Assembly: GCF_002105155.1 (NCBI RefSeq)
Contig: NW_019028984.1
Span: 558,001 to 622,000, forward strand
DNA: 64,000 nucleotides
Direction: 5' to 3'
From: Lobosporangium transversale
Taxonomy: Eukaryota > Mortierellomycota > Mortierellomycetes > Mortierellales > Mortierellaceae
Positions 22,702 through 34,974 of the stretch are shown piece by piece. The position numbers and the translations under genes were made by a program. How positions within the stretch are numbered: position 1 is the stretch's first letter; each line of letters opens with the position of its first letter. The notes under the pieces were generated by a model. It worked only from the letters and a program-made list of their open reading frames with translations. It was not told where the DNA came from and did no database searches.

Positions 22702-24053
22702 ATGAACGTAATTCTCGATACCACCTTTGACCCTACAGCACAAGGCCCTATCACACCGCCAACAACGCCCGTGATGCACCAACAGAGCCACCAGCTAGAA
22801 ATGAGTGATGATAGTAAGCTGACAGTCTCAGCTCGCCATCTACAACGTCATCCCCTGGTTCCTGAATTTGCCGCAGCATATACTCTGGGTGATGAACTAG
22901 GCTCTGGTGGATTTGGATTTGTAGTTTCAGCGACTCGCAATTCGGACAAGAAAGAAGTTGCCGTCAAGTTTATTTTCCTTGACAAGGTTCCCGCCCATGG
23001 TTGGGCCAAGGATCCGGAATTAGGTGTGGTCCCCATGGAGATCTATGCACTAAGGAATGTGAGCCATCCCAATATCATCGGTTACTTGGGATCCTATCAG
23101 GATTCAAAGTACTTTTACTTGGTCATGGAGTTGCATGGCACCCCTTGGTCAGCCAGCAATCCTCTTCTCAACAAAAACAATGATAACAATGGCTCAAGTA
23201 TGATGGAGGCAATAGCCAAGGCTACCATGAACCAACGCAATGCTGCTGCCGCCGCTGCAGCAGCAGCAGAGAATGGTAGTGGATCGGCTTCGACAACTAG
23301 CTCAGGACTGTCCTCCTTCCCAACATCGACCTCCAGCAGCTCTTCGAGTCTGAATCAGTTGGCAGAGAGTGAGGAACCACCCAAGGCTGCTTTGTTGGTT
23401 CGCAGGACATCATGCGATCTGTTTGAGTGCATTGAGCACCACTCCAAGTTCTCAGAATCTCAGGCAAGGATGATCTTTAAGCAGATTGTGGATTGTGTCT
23501 ATTACTTGAACTCACGTGGCATCTGCCACAGAGATATCAAGGACGAGAACATCGTAATCGACAATGACTTTGTAGTCAAATTGATTGACTTTGGATCTGC
23601 TGTCATCATCCCACCCCAAGGCAAGGTTTTTGATCGGTTTTACGGCACCATCAACTGTAAGTGAAACTTTTTTTTTTTTTTTTTTTTTGTTTGTTTGTTT
23701 GTTTGTTTCTTTTTCCTATCCGCTGCATAGCGTTAGATATCCTCTGAACGATATTCTTTTTTTCTTTTTTTCTTATAGATGCATCACCTGAAATCCTCAA
23801 GGGTGAAAAGTATCGGGCCGAGTCGGCCGAAATCTGGTCAATGGGCATTTTGCTATACACGATCCTTTATGGCGAAGTTCCCTTCAATGACCCGGTGCAG
23901 GCCATTTCAGGGCCATACATCACTCCAAGAGTCCAGTCCTCGGAGGAGTGTTTACACCTGTTGAACTGGATGTTGGCCAAGACACCCGAACGACGTGCCA
24001 CGATTACGGACGTTGTTAATCATCCATGGATTAAGAACTTCAGTATGCTCTAG
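22702..24053 (+). CDS. Serine/threonine protein kinase, PAS-kinase (PASK/PSK) type catalytic domain
   Basis: Two exons (22702-23656, 23779-24053) give 409 residues. The kinase domain begins near residue 60 with the glycine loop GDELGSGGFGFVVSA, the ATP Lys in EVAVKFIFL and the Glu helix MEIYALRNVSHPNI. After the hinge (LVMELHG) there is an insertion of about 85 low-complexity residues (Asn, Ala and Ser runs) before CDLFECIEHH. The catalytic loop HRDIKDENIVI, DFGSA and the activation segment FYGTINYASPEIL are complete, as are IWSMGILLYTILYGEVPF and the terminal RATITDVVNHPWI. The RDIKDEN / LIDFGSA / FYGT pattern is typical of PAS kinases, which in yeast control sugar flux and translation. No PAS domain is encoded here: only 55 residues precede the kinase. 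The intron has a T-rich start and end. Confidence 0.88.
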
Positions 24054-26089
24054 GGAATTTTTCCTTAGAAAAAACCGTCCTTTTTCACCATAGTTTCGCC
24101 TTGTATACATTAGACATCATTAGACGGGACATCCCAAAAGCTACTTTGTATTTAGTTCTTTTTTTTATATTTATTTATCTATCTATCTATCTATTTTTTT
24201 TTTTTTTTTTTTTACGTCTTTGTAACTATAATCCTATCCCTAATCCTATTCTTCTTTAATACTCCTTGATCATAATGTATTCTTTATTTCTGTTTATTCA
24301 CAATTAATAAAGAAAAAACGAATAGAAAGAACAATCATATCAATTGGATCTGTAGGTGTTATTTTTTTATATATTATTGTTGTTATGCATGTATGCATAG
24401 ACCATCTTTGCTTTGTTGAGAAGGAGCATGATGTTTATTTGACCCTGCCTTGTAGACTTTGTTGTATCGCATGTATTGCAGCCTTTTTTTTTTTTTTTTT
24501 TTTATATTCCTTTCCTTCTGCTGATATGAATGCATATTCGTCTGTGTAGCAACTTTGTATTTTTTTGGATGTACACCTTCGCCCAACCCCAACCCCACTT
24601 TCTTGTATATACATGCACATGTGCAACAATGTTCATGCATCGTACAGTAACTATTTTTTTTTTTTTTTTTTTTTAATCTGCAAAATGTGTGGGTGACGCA
24701 GCGCATTGCTTGTAACTTTTATCTTCAAATAGCACAATCCCGTCAATTTTTTTGTATATTTTGGCAATGACATAGTCAAGCATACCATTCTTTGAGATAA
24801 CGTGAAAATGTTCTTCGGCAGACAAAAGGGGTAAAAAAAAAAAAAAAAAGTTGCATGAAAGGATCGAGAATCTCTCTCTCTCTCTCTCCTTTGTGGTTTT
24901 TATTATTTTATTTATTTATTTATTTTTTCTCCCGTTACCCTTTTATTGCCGAAGAAGAAAGAAGAAGAAGAAGAAGATCAAAATAAAATAAAGTAAAATA
25001 AAATAATAATAATTATAATAATTATAATAATAATAATATATAATGATAATAAAAAAAAAAGAGTGCCTTTCCTTATGCCTTTTGCATGATTTTTTTCTTT
25101 ATTTTTATTTTTATTTAACAATGCATTTGTATCTGTAAACTGTCGTACACGAGCACGATCTTCCTCTTTTTCTTCTTTTTCAAGACTGAACTTGGGTTTA
25201 GTAAAAAAGAAACCTCAAATGTGGAGAGACATGTGCGTGCGTGCGTGCACTGCTCTTATTGTTATTGTCGGCCTTCTTTTATGTAAACATCTAGAAAAAA
25301 AAAAAAAAATTAGACGGTGGAAGAAAGTCAAAGTCGGCTCCACATTCTTTACTCTTTACCCTCATTACGTCTATTGAACCCATTGTATAATCACATCAGT
25401 ATCCTTTTAATTTATTTTTTTTATTTTTTTTATTTTATTATTATTATTATTTTTTATTAGCATTGGCGTGTTCATTTCCAAACCAAGCTTTTTTTCTGCA
25501 AGGAGGCTTTCAGAAAGTTGCTGTTTTTACAGTTCAACATGAAAATGATGTCATAGCAGCAGGAAGCTGCCGAGTATTTATAGTAACTGGACAATCCACC
25601 GAGTAAGCTTGGGCGTATGCTTCATTCTCTATTACGAGAGGGTGGTTTCGCATCATAAGATGTGATGCTTTCCCACGTGTCCTTGAGGCCTTCTATTTAG
25701 CTTGTGGCTGACTATGCTTAACTTCCAAATATCCTATCCCCTCCCCCCCTGAGAGCCATAGCATATATCAGAGTAAGTAAAAACCAATTCAGTCTCGATG
25801 AAAGGTGCAGAACTTTTGATAGGATACATCCTGATTTTGATCAACGAGCAGATGAGTTTGTGGATAGGCCTTGTACCTAGATAGTAATAATCATAATAGT
25901 AATAGTAAAGGCAATTTACCCATGAAAATATCAAAAGACATATACACACAATGTTATTGTAAATGCAACTGCGTCTTGGCTGTTTTGGGTGATACTTTAT
26001 TTTTTCATTAATTTCATAACTACATCATTTATCGTCTCCAATGCCATGGACTGAACTAGGATGGACATACAATGACTCGGACATTACGC
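24054..26089. other. Intergenic, simple-sequence rich
   Basis: A kinase poly(A) signal (attaataaag) lies near 24305. The region carries T runs (about 24195-24213, 24484-24504, 24654-24674), A runs, a (tatc)n patch at 24175-24193, (ct)n at 24870-24888, gaa and taa repeats around 24950-25060, and (gtgc)n near 25235. No gene was recognised. The last few hundred bases follow the stop of the reverse-strand gene and should be its 3' region. Confidence 0.5.
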
Positions 26090-29000
26090 TTACTCTTCGT
26101 GAGCAATCCTCCAGGCTTGCCACTGCTCCAATACCTTCCAGATATCCATATCTCGCTCTGCACGTGCATTCTCCCCTAAATACCTCCCTTTTACCGGAAC
26201 GTTATCTTCACTGCCTTCACCGTAGATGCCGCCTATGTGATGATAATCACCAGATTCAGTCCCGCTACCGCCACTACCACCGCTGCTGTTGATCCCATCA
26301 CTTAGGTTTTCATGTTTGGATTCTTGTTTATGACTAGTACTATTCTCATTCTCGAGATGAGTATATGGGTGATCCATATGGCAAATATCATCATTCATCA
26401 TGGCTTTAAAGAAAAGCCGCTTCCGGACCTCCTCTTGGCGCTGCCGTCGTACTCGCTTTTCATTCTGCGGTTTCAGATGCGAGTGTTGCTGCTGCAAGCT
26501 CTCTGAGGCCTGTGCTGTTTGCGATGACTGTTGCTGCTGGATATGTGCCCTGATTCGGGACAGTGACCAAGGGGGTGGAGAGGAAGGCGGTTGTTGAGGG
26601 GAAACAGATCGCAGGCGGGATTGCTGGATTGAAACATTGCCGCTATGATTGTAAGCGTCGGACAGTTGCTGCTGACGGTGGCAGTCTTTACTTCCAAGGC
26701 TCCAGTCATATCTCCGCTGTGCACTTTGCTTTTTACATGACCTGTCATCAAAGAATGTAGGCGAAGGTAGTGATGGCATCGAGGAGACCATAGTTGTACT
26801 GTCGCTACCAGTATTGGCACCGCTACCGTATGAGGGCATTGTATGTAGTGTCTCGACCGTACTCGTCTCTTTGGGCATAGAACTCGATCCGATACTAGAG
26901 CTGGGCATGGTCAGGGTAGTTACTGCCGTCGTTGCCATTGGTGTTGTTAACGTCATTGTAGCCAAGGAGACCGGAGATGAGGTTGGCTTTTTATACCCTA
27001 GCTTCCCAAATAACTTCTCGTGGATACTTCGCTTCCTTCGAACGATCACAGGTGTGGTTTCTTGCACTGAGGCCGTAGAGGCACAAGAAGATATGTCTCT
27101 AGATAATGGCAACGATGAGGCAGCCAAAGACGTAATGGGGTCCCAGGCCATGGGGCTCTGCAGCATTTGGTCCTGAACACCAGCGCTGCGCGAGAACGAA
27201 GAAGCAATGCTTGCGATGGTACTTGGCTTACATTCATTGTTGTTATTGTGGCTATGGTTATCGTAATAGTTATTGCTGTCGTCGATGATGATGTCCTGAA
27301 AGCCATTCCGAGGTATCAAAAAATGGTCCTGGCTCTTGCTGTGCTTATGCCTATACTGGGTGCTCGCCCTATCGGACGCCGTCGGCCTTGGGACTGTAAT
27401 AGGCATTGAAACAGACACTCTGCCCACTTCTGGAGGCATAGCGGCGAATGTAAAGCCCGGGACCGATGGCCCTGCTCTAAAGTCGTCCCCTAGGTTGCTA
27501 GCCTTACGTTTCAGAGGCTGCTGTGAATTAACGTCCCGCAATAAACGGGAAGATTTCCTCGCCAGCTGGCATTCAACTGGGTTTGACCCTGACATCAATC
27601 CCATTCCTGCTGCCGCCGGTGAGGGGGAGGGAGGGTTAAAATTAGAGGGTTCATCAGAAGTAAGTGGGTCCATAACTGTGCCACTGATGATATCTGGGGT
27701 CTGTGCGAAAGGCATTATAATAGATGGTGTGGCGACCATGGGTAGAGTAGCAGACATTTTCGAGTTTGCATCATTTTCATCCACAGCTGCATTCAGGTTA
27801 AAGAGAGAGGACCGACGACCACTGTATTCCTTAGGGCTAGGCAATGATATGAAAGAGTCCAATAAGATGTTCTTTGCGATCTGGTCTGTCGTACTGATCG
27901 TATAGGGAGGAGCCAACGGTTGCCCAGGAATGTCCGCGTTATATTGCTTAGTATTATTTGGAAGTTTCGGTGATTCAGCCCGGGGCGGTATCGATATAGT
28001 GTCCTCAGACTGCATCTTGTCCTTCGATTGCAAAGAAGATCTCCAGAAGGGCAGGGACGTAGCCGTAGTTATAGCTGAGGCTGCTGCTCGCTCTGTCCGA
28101 CCATCTCCATTCCGGGTCAATGATAATGTCGTCAATGCCTTCCACGCAGATGTCAAACCAACATTGGAGCGAAGAGCCTTTTGTGCAATAACAGGACGCC
28201 TTGCTACTGCTGATGCATTTGTATGACCAAATGGCCCAGTGATGGAGCCCTTAGACTCTAAGCTCTGTCGGGCTTGCTTCCGGCTCCTGTACTGCCAATA
28301 TGATGATTTATAATTGTATTCTGTACCGTCTGCCTGAACATCAGTTGTATAGCCCTTTACCTGCAATGGAACAGGCTCCGCGTGGTGTTGATATGGACCA
28401 TTATTCTTCAAAGTGTGGGGAACAATGCCCTTAGTAGACCACGAACAATGTTGTTGAGGACTTGAATGTATGTCGAAAGGATGACATGGTTGCTGCTCCG
28501 TATCGTTGCCACTAAGCGTAATACCAGGCACGCTTAAAATGGCTGACACTAGGTGTGGCACGCTTCTTGTGGGCAGCGGTGACTTGAGACCGGCCCTCCG
28601 TTCTTGGTCATCGGTTCCGATTTCCCTTTCTACAACGAGAAAAAAAAAACCAAACACATTAACTTTTCTACAATGATATGAAATACAGCGCGATTAATTG
28701 TGTTGCATGGTATACCTGGTTCGAGCTGCCGCTGCATACAATGGCTTGGCACCACAGCTGAAACGCACTCTTTACTATGGGTATCATGTGATTGTGTTTG
28801 CAGCTCCTCCTTCAAGCCCTCAACTAGGTTGCACTCAAATCCCTTATCTGTCGACTTGGCAACAAAGACCTTGCCTGTCGAACCTCTAAGTTCAGGTGTC
28901 AAGGTAGTGAAGCTTTCCGAACGCAGCCGCTTGACGTTAGTACCCCTAATAAGCTTGGTCCTCCAAGGAGGCAACGAAAGCGATGGAGTGCCGTTTGGAT

Positions 29001-30842
29001 TCATAGTGCCTATATCTCCGAGCGATTCCTTTCCTTGCCCTACGTTAACCGGCATAGATAAGGTCTCATGCGAGACTATATCAGGAAGTGTGCCAGCAGA
29101 AGGCTTTAATTCGCCTTGATCGAAGCTTTCGTAGGCTGAAAGCAGGTTATTCAGCGCAATGGATGCATCTAACTTAGACTCACTCTCGCACCCGACCGCC
29201 GCATCTGCTTTGCGAAGGTCATGAACATGTCCACAAACATTAGGATTGGGATTAACTTCTCCAGTGGGCACAAGACCAGAGATGCTCAAATTAGCATTAG
29301 AAGACCTGTGTTTGGGTCGGCCGTTACTGCTACTGACGTTAGTAGTATGGTTTCCACGGTCCAAGGGGTTTGCAATGTCGATAATGTCCTTGGATCCTAT
29401 GCGCCGTAAAAAAACATGGACCGCCAGCTTTTCAACCAGCACGCTCCTTGTAGCAGACTGTGCATCTTTCAATTCAGCCTCGAACCGCTCACTAAGGCAT
29501 TCGTCGTCGTCCCGTTGTGGCCTTGGCAAGGTCGACTTGACTTGAGAGTCAAGCTGTTCTATTTTAGACGAGGGCGGTGTTATTGACGGCGATGGCGCTA
29601 ATGATGGCAGAGAGAGGAGTGCCGAAGTGTCAATCCATGCTTTGGAGACCTTCAATATCAAGAACATGATGGTTTGGCTATCTTTGGATGGTAGCTGGTC
29701 AAGAAGTTGCTGAATGGATTGCCCTTGGCCATAGGATTGTTTAAAGTACTCAGTCAAGACACTGCCCGGCGCCCATTCATCAGGCGCTCTGGAAATAATC
29801 AAAGCCAGTACATCTAGCAATGTCTCCATTGAAAACGCATTTTTCGTTGTATCCTTTTTATCACGATTAACATAAGGGCGCTTATTGCGATCACATGAGA
29901 GATAGGTGTGCTCCATGCGTGTTGTTTGTGGATGTGGGTTAGATCTGGCGCGGGTGCATTTCCGAGGCAATTCTAGGCTTTCGGAGTGGGACTGAGGGGG
30001 CATGACATGGCCTTGATCATAATTGGCACGGAGCTCTTTCTCGGAGGATAAAGGAAGAGAAGCAGCAGCCTGTGATCGTGAGCGGGGACGAGACCGTGGT
30101 GCCGCACGCCATCGAGTGACCTTGGGGTGCCTGGCAGGTATATCGTACGGCTCGCAAAGGGAGGTATCCTTTCGCGCTGATGATAGGTCTAAAGGGAGGC
30201 GATATAATCTAACCGTCTCTCCTATTTAATCGATATTTAAAGAAGTTAACAACGTGTCAATCCTAAGTAATTGAATCGACGAAATCCATCGCCTCTAGAA
30301 AAATCTATATCAAAAGAAAAAAAAGAAGGCATACTTTGCCAGCGATGTATGTGCTCGAAGCAGACCTCCATGCATTTTTCAAACTGCGTCAAAGTCAGAC
30401 AACCATTTTTTGCAGGCAAAGGCGCAGATTGATCTCCACTACCATGTGTTGTTACACATGATGGAAGACTTGCTTCCATTGTGAGGCTCAATGTAGAAGG
30501 GATTTGTGGAGGATGTATGGGTGGTATGAATAGTGTAGGCGCGGATGTGGCTAAAGAGGTGATTAGATCTGTTGGCGACCGCATTGCGCTCACTGGCGAT
30601 TGGGGGGGCTTGCATTGACAAGGGGTATAGTCAGGACATCGAGCTTCCAGCATATAGCTCCGTATATAGGCGAGCGATTTACAGAGCCGAAGCTTTTCTG
30701 CACTGCTGGGCGTGGTCTTGCTTTCCAGGATCTTCCCTTGTCTATTACAGATTGCATCCACAGACAGACTACGGCGGCGCCCTGTAAAATATGCCTTTGT
30801 CGCAACACCTTCTGAGGCTATACTACATTGTGCTGGCGACAT
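26090..30842 (-). CDS. Large low-complexity protein of unknown function (possible divergent RhoGAP-like segment)
   Basis: Reverse exons 30335-30842, 28716-30221 and 26090-28629 join with consistent phase to 1517 residues from the first in-frame ATG (30842). The frame stays open without ATG to 30929, so an upstream exon may exist. Most of the protein is Ser/Thr/Pro/Gln-rich and probably disordered. Three parts look ordered. One is a Cys-containing N-terminal stretch (LTLTQFEKCMEVCFEHIHRW). The second is a helical region in exon 2 (ETLLDVLALIISRAP, then QLLDQLPSKDSQTIMFLIL, and later VEKLAVHVFLRRIG), whose spacing recalls the second half of RhoGAP domains, where LP..N..T...L precedes a helix with NLA. 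The third is a basic segment (RRKRSIHEKLFGKLGYKK). There is no arginine finger that I can identify. Introns are 113 and 86 bp. It is a real gene judging from frame continuity over 4.5 kb; the function is open. Confidence 0.72.
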
Positions 30843-30929
30843 TGTTGCTCCTACGTTGTACTGTGCCCTTGGATATGGCGTGGATGCGCTAGAAGAGTGC
30901 TGATGTAAAAAATGAGACGAAAGGATCAA

Positions 30930-31134
30930 AAGAATAGTGGTGCTTTGCTGCTGAATGAACTAGTGCCTGATATTTGGCTCAGCTATAGTATAACAAAGGT
31001 ACATACAGAAGCGGGGGATATGTATACAAGAAAGCAAGAAGGACTGAGCAAAAAAAAAAGAATACAGGAAACTAAGGGCTATATAGGACTATAGTAAAAG
31101 TCCAAAATCGAGGAAGAACAGAAATGTACAGAGA

Positions 31135-31165
<31 letters not shown>

Positions 31166-31562
31166 TGCAAAGGACTGTTGTCGCATCCACATCGGATTAG
31201 CATATGCATGTGCTTAACAACAAGACGGATGTTCCCTTAAACGCATGTTTATATAACAATTGCAGTCGTATGTGATGGCTCTCATCATAATTTGTTCTTT
31301 TAATACAACTTTAATAGGCGGTGCGGTGAGGATCATTCAGCTTTACATGCAATATATAACGATCCGATACGTTGCGATACAACGAAAAGAATGTAATCAT
31401 CCAAACAATAAGCAGGCCAGACCATTGCGCGTGGCTACAAGGGAAGAGTCAGAACAACCTCCTCACCCACTACCAAAATGAACTGTTTGTGAACACAGTG
31501 GTTACACAACTGCCTTGCCTTGCCCATGATGCAAAATGGCTTCGTTGAGCTGCCTGCTATGT

Positions 31563-31600
<38 letters not shown>

Positions 31601-31938
31601 TTGTTTAAGGATTTCATTCGTGCCCTTGTCTTTTAAGGCCGACATTGCATATCTCTCTAAAAGCTAGCCACCCATGTACTTGGGGTAGTTGTCTTTTGTT
31701 TCAAGCACTTTACTCGCCACACCCACAAACATGGACACACATGCCCACTTAAAACAAGAATATGTATTCAGGCGCAAGAGGCTTGGACGCAAATGTCCGT
31801 GGCTAGACAGACAGTCTTTAATATCAACCTGCTAATGGTGCTGTGCTCCATTTCAGTGTTTATTTTACACTGCAACTTATATCATGGTATATGGCGCCGT
31901 GGTATATATTATCAAATTTCACATTCTTTTCCGCCTCT

Positions 31939-31969
<31 letters not shown>

Positions 31970-31987
31970 CATCCTCTCGGTTTGTTT
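30930..31987. other. Intergenic, between the large reverse gene and the aprataxin 3' end
   Basis: This region holds the probable promoter of the reverse-strand gene on the left and the 3' end of the aprataxin gene on the right. An A run (about 31138-31165) and T runs (31567-31597, 31941-31969) are present. No coding frame is supported. Confidence 0.5.
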
Positions 31988-33565
31988 TTAGGCTGATTGA
32001 CAGTTGGCTAAGAGCATTTGTTGTTGTAAATGTTCCCCTAAATGCTTCTTCAACTCGTACATATTCGCTGGGTAAGTCTCGCATTGGTTACACTTGAGTG
32101 GAGCTAGATTTTTCTTCTTGTACTGAAGGACCTCATGCCTTGCGAGCTGAAAGGACCTGCGTTTTTCAAGGAATCTGAGCATGTCTTCTGGATGGATAAA
32201 ATACTCTGTCGTGAACGAATTGAAGTGCCAAGGAGTCCTCATGGATGCACCACAAAAGTCTGTGGAGATGACATGAAGATGAATTTGGCTATCAAGAAAT
32301 AGAGTGTGTATTTATGCTTTCATAAGAACAAGATCCTGCAAATCTTAAAATCACAGAGCATAGCCCGCTTGGCGAAGACATGAAATAATGCATAAATTTC
32401 AAAGAAATACACCCCGCGTGATATAATTTCATGAATAAACATTGGTCTACCCTTTGGACCCACGTACAGCATACTTGGGAAAGTGTGGAAACCCATGGTA
32501 AACGAGAGATGCGGGAAATCAGTCTTCAGCCTGTCATAATGGGTATTGGGACATTGTATAAAGGAAAAGTAAATAACCATGTGATACATACAGTGAAAAG
32601 TTCAAAATGTAGACAGCTTACCTCTGAATGAGCCATTCACCTCGCTCTTTCAAACCTTTAACAGTGGCGATTCCCTCCTCTCCTGAAAGATTGTACAACT
32701 TTTCAATTTGTACGCGAGGCATTACAAGAAGATGGACAGTCGACTTTTTTTAGGTTACATGGTGCCACAGATGGGCCCAAACAGTCAAGGAGAAATAAAG
32801 TGTTTATTGAGCACGGTTAGCAAAAAAAGAAGCATGGGACACACAAGAGGTGCTTTGCCTGATATTCACCCATTTCAAGCAGAATACCAAATATTTCATT
32901 CTTTTGTGTTCTCCTACCTTTGGAAATCGGTCTTTGATGATGAAATGCTTCTCGTCGTGCCAATATCGCACATCCTCTGGAATGGCATCAATGTCTTTTA
33001 CATAAGGTAGAAAGACTGATTTCCGGTCATGGCGCTCTTTCGACTGAGGTGAGGGGTAAAAAGGCTTGTATTGCTTGAAATCGGGGTTTTTGTTGCTCAT
33101 GTAATGGTAGAAGTGATGGACCGCCTGCTGCGACGATTGGTATTGCTGCTGCCGGCCCTGACGGCCGTTGCGCTTTACATAGTCCTGACCTGGGAAGACA
33201 CAGTTGGCGTCCTTGTCAAAGTTTGGATTCACAAACGTTCTACCGCTTCGATTCTTGCTTTTTTCGGCCGAAGAGGTACTATTACCAGTGACATTTTCAG
33301 GGACAGCGGAATACAGTCCCGAGTACGAGATGGAAGAATCTTTTGTTTGGGTCGCAAAAACCTTTTTAGATGGAATATGTTGGGCATTTGACGGGGCTGT
33401 AAACTTGCCTGTTTTTGTTATTGTTACTGTTGTTAGTGGCGAAGTTGCTAATGATGGTGATGCTATTGTTGTCAGGAGGGGTTGACGTCCAGCGAAATAG
33501 CATCGAAACAAATGAGATATAAGCATAAGCGCATCGCGGATAGTTAGAAGCAGTGGCATTGTCAT
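31988..33565 (-). CDS. HNT3: Aprataxin-like DNA-adenylate hydrolase (HIT domain plus C2H2 zinc finger)
   Basis: Four reverse exons (32918-33565, 32622-32743, 32468-32530, 31988-32288) join to 377 residues. An N-terminal region of about 170 residues has a hydrophobic, Arg-containing start (LTIRDALMLISHLFRCYFAG), possibly a mitochondrial presequence, and a low-complexity linker. The HIT fold follows: YWHDEKHFIIKDRFPK, HLLVMPR, and the catalytic segment MGFHTFPSML joined to QIHLHVISTDF. The two conserved His of the H-x-H core are present; the first His of the animal HxHxH is Gln. The end matches aprataxins: WHFNSFTTEYF and a terminal C2H2 finger (CNQCETYPANMYELKKHLGEH, listed here in two parts as CNQC and HLGEH). 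Aprataxin removes AMP left on 5' ends by abortive ligation, in nucleus and mitochondria. All introns are short. The second acceptor is an oligo(A) type (ctaaaaaaag). Confidence 0.9.
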
Positions 33566-34197
33566 GGAAAAGATAGGGCTGTAAGTTGGGGAAGGAATTT
33601 TCTCTGCTGTCGAGATAATGAGAGTTTGAAGAAGAAGGAAAAAAGGAAAGGACAGGCTAATTAAGCACTTTTAATAAGTTATGTCTTGTCATGTCCTATA
33701 AATGTAGCAAGATTGTCATGGCGAAGCATTGTCGCTCTTTATCCCTAATTTTGAGGCGAGGGCAATGTTAAACAGTAAACAAGATATATTTATATTAGTT
33801 ATACATGTGCTATTAAGGTCGTGAGAGGAGCACAGCAGTTGCGAATGTTTTAATGAAACAGGAGATGCTGTAAGTAGAATATCGTGCATCTTGGTACTGT
33901 ACTCTTTCTAGTTGATATCTGTAGAGGGGAGTGCTTGCAAAAAGTCGCGTACCAGACGCGTGTACTTAATCAGGAACGGCGATCTTAGTGAGACTGTCGG
34001 ACTCTGTTTAAGTACACACGAAGCGGACGAGAAAACAACGAATCAGATGACACCCAGACAATGGAGACAAAGTTGCGATTCGTTTATAAAATGCCGCACA
34101 AAAACGCCTCTATTTAATCTCTCCTTTTCTCACTTTTTTTTTATCCATCAACACTCTCTTTCACCAACTCCCTCGACTTCCTACTTTAATTAATATC
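33566..34197. other. Divergent promoter region, aprataxin / metallothionein
   Basis: The two genes are transcribed away from each other from this 632 bp spacer. The right side holds a TATA box and a pyrimidine-rich leader for the metallothionein. Metal-responsive elements were not identified with confidence. Confidence 0.55.
34083..34090 (+). promoter_or_regulatory. TATA box of the metallothionein gene
   Basis: The sequence TTTATAAA lies about 108 bp upstream of the ATG at 34198, followed by a CT-rich leader (tttaatctctccttttctcac). Confidence 0.55.
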
Positions 34198-34974
34198 ATG
34201 AACCCTTGCGGAAACAACAATTGCACTTGTGGCTCTTCATGCGGTAAGTCTTTCTCGATTACTCATTCGTCTCATGTTGCAATTTGGAATCTCGCTCATT
34301 GTCGTCTCAGGGTCATTTCTTTTTTTTTTTTTTTTTTTTTTTTTTTTCTTTTTTCTTTTTATTCTTTCCAGTGAAATCTAACAACTTTACTTTAATGATA
34401 TTAGGCTGCGGCTCTGGATGCCAGTGCGGCAAGGCTGCTGCTGCTGACAAAGCTTCCTGCAACTGCAAGTCTGGCGGTGCTTGCGCTTGCGGTGGTTCCT
34501 GCGCTTGCGCTTCCAAGTCCTCGGGATGCGGCTGCTCCTCTGGGTAATAATCTTTCCTGATGTCTGTCTTCTCGTCTCTCTTTTTTTTTTTTTTTTTTTT
34601 TTTTTATTACCTTAAAAGGGTTTATGATACTGTTTTCCATGGTATTATCAATTCGCGTTCGAGGGGGATCAATTGGATTTGTATACTTGATCCCTTTTAT
34701 GCTGATCCTCATGATCTGGCTCCTATAAACTCGAAGGCATATTTAATTCCATGCGAGGCTTTTTTCTTTTTTTTTCGTTTTTCGGGATTGTTTTTTGTAC
34801 ACAAAAGCATGCATGTCATGTACCATTTGATTAGGTTACACTGCTCCTTTTCTTTTTGATTCCATGATTCCGTTGCCTTTCCGTTTATATATTCTTCATT
34901 CTAATACTTCTTTTCCCCTTTCCTTATTTAGTGCCACCTGCTCCTGCGCTGAGGGTACTTGCCAATGCAAGTAA
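34198..34974 (+). CDS. Metallothionein, 75 residues, 19 cysteines, three exons
   Basis: Exons 34198-34243, 34405-34543 and 34932-34974 join in frame to 75 residues. The protein is built of Cys-x-Cys and Cys-x-x-Cys groups: it starts MNPCGNNNCTCGSSC, continues GCGSGCQCGK and CACGGSCACAS, and ends CSCAEGTCQCK. I count 19 Cys and no aromatic residue or His, which is the hallmark of a metallothionein. It should bind Cu(I) or Zn/Cd in the cytosol and serve in metal storage and detoxification. No single reading frame shows the whole protein, because two introns (161 and 388 bp) split it and each carries a T run (34319-34347 and about 34580-34605). The stop follows directly after the last Cys-Lys. 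A polyadenylation-like aataaa lies near 35092. Confidence 0.93.

Noticed and set aside
26814-27905. Long forward frames opposite the large reverse gene
   Set aside because: Shadows of the Ser/Thr/Pro-rich coding sequence of the 26090-30842 gene; the reverse strand gives continuous phase across introns.
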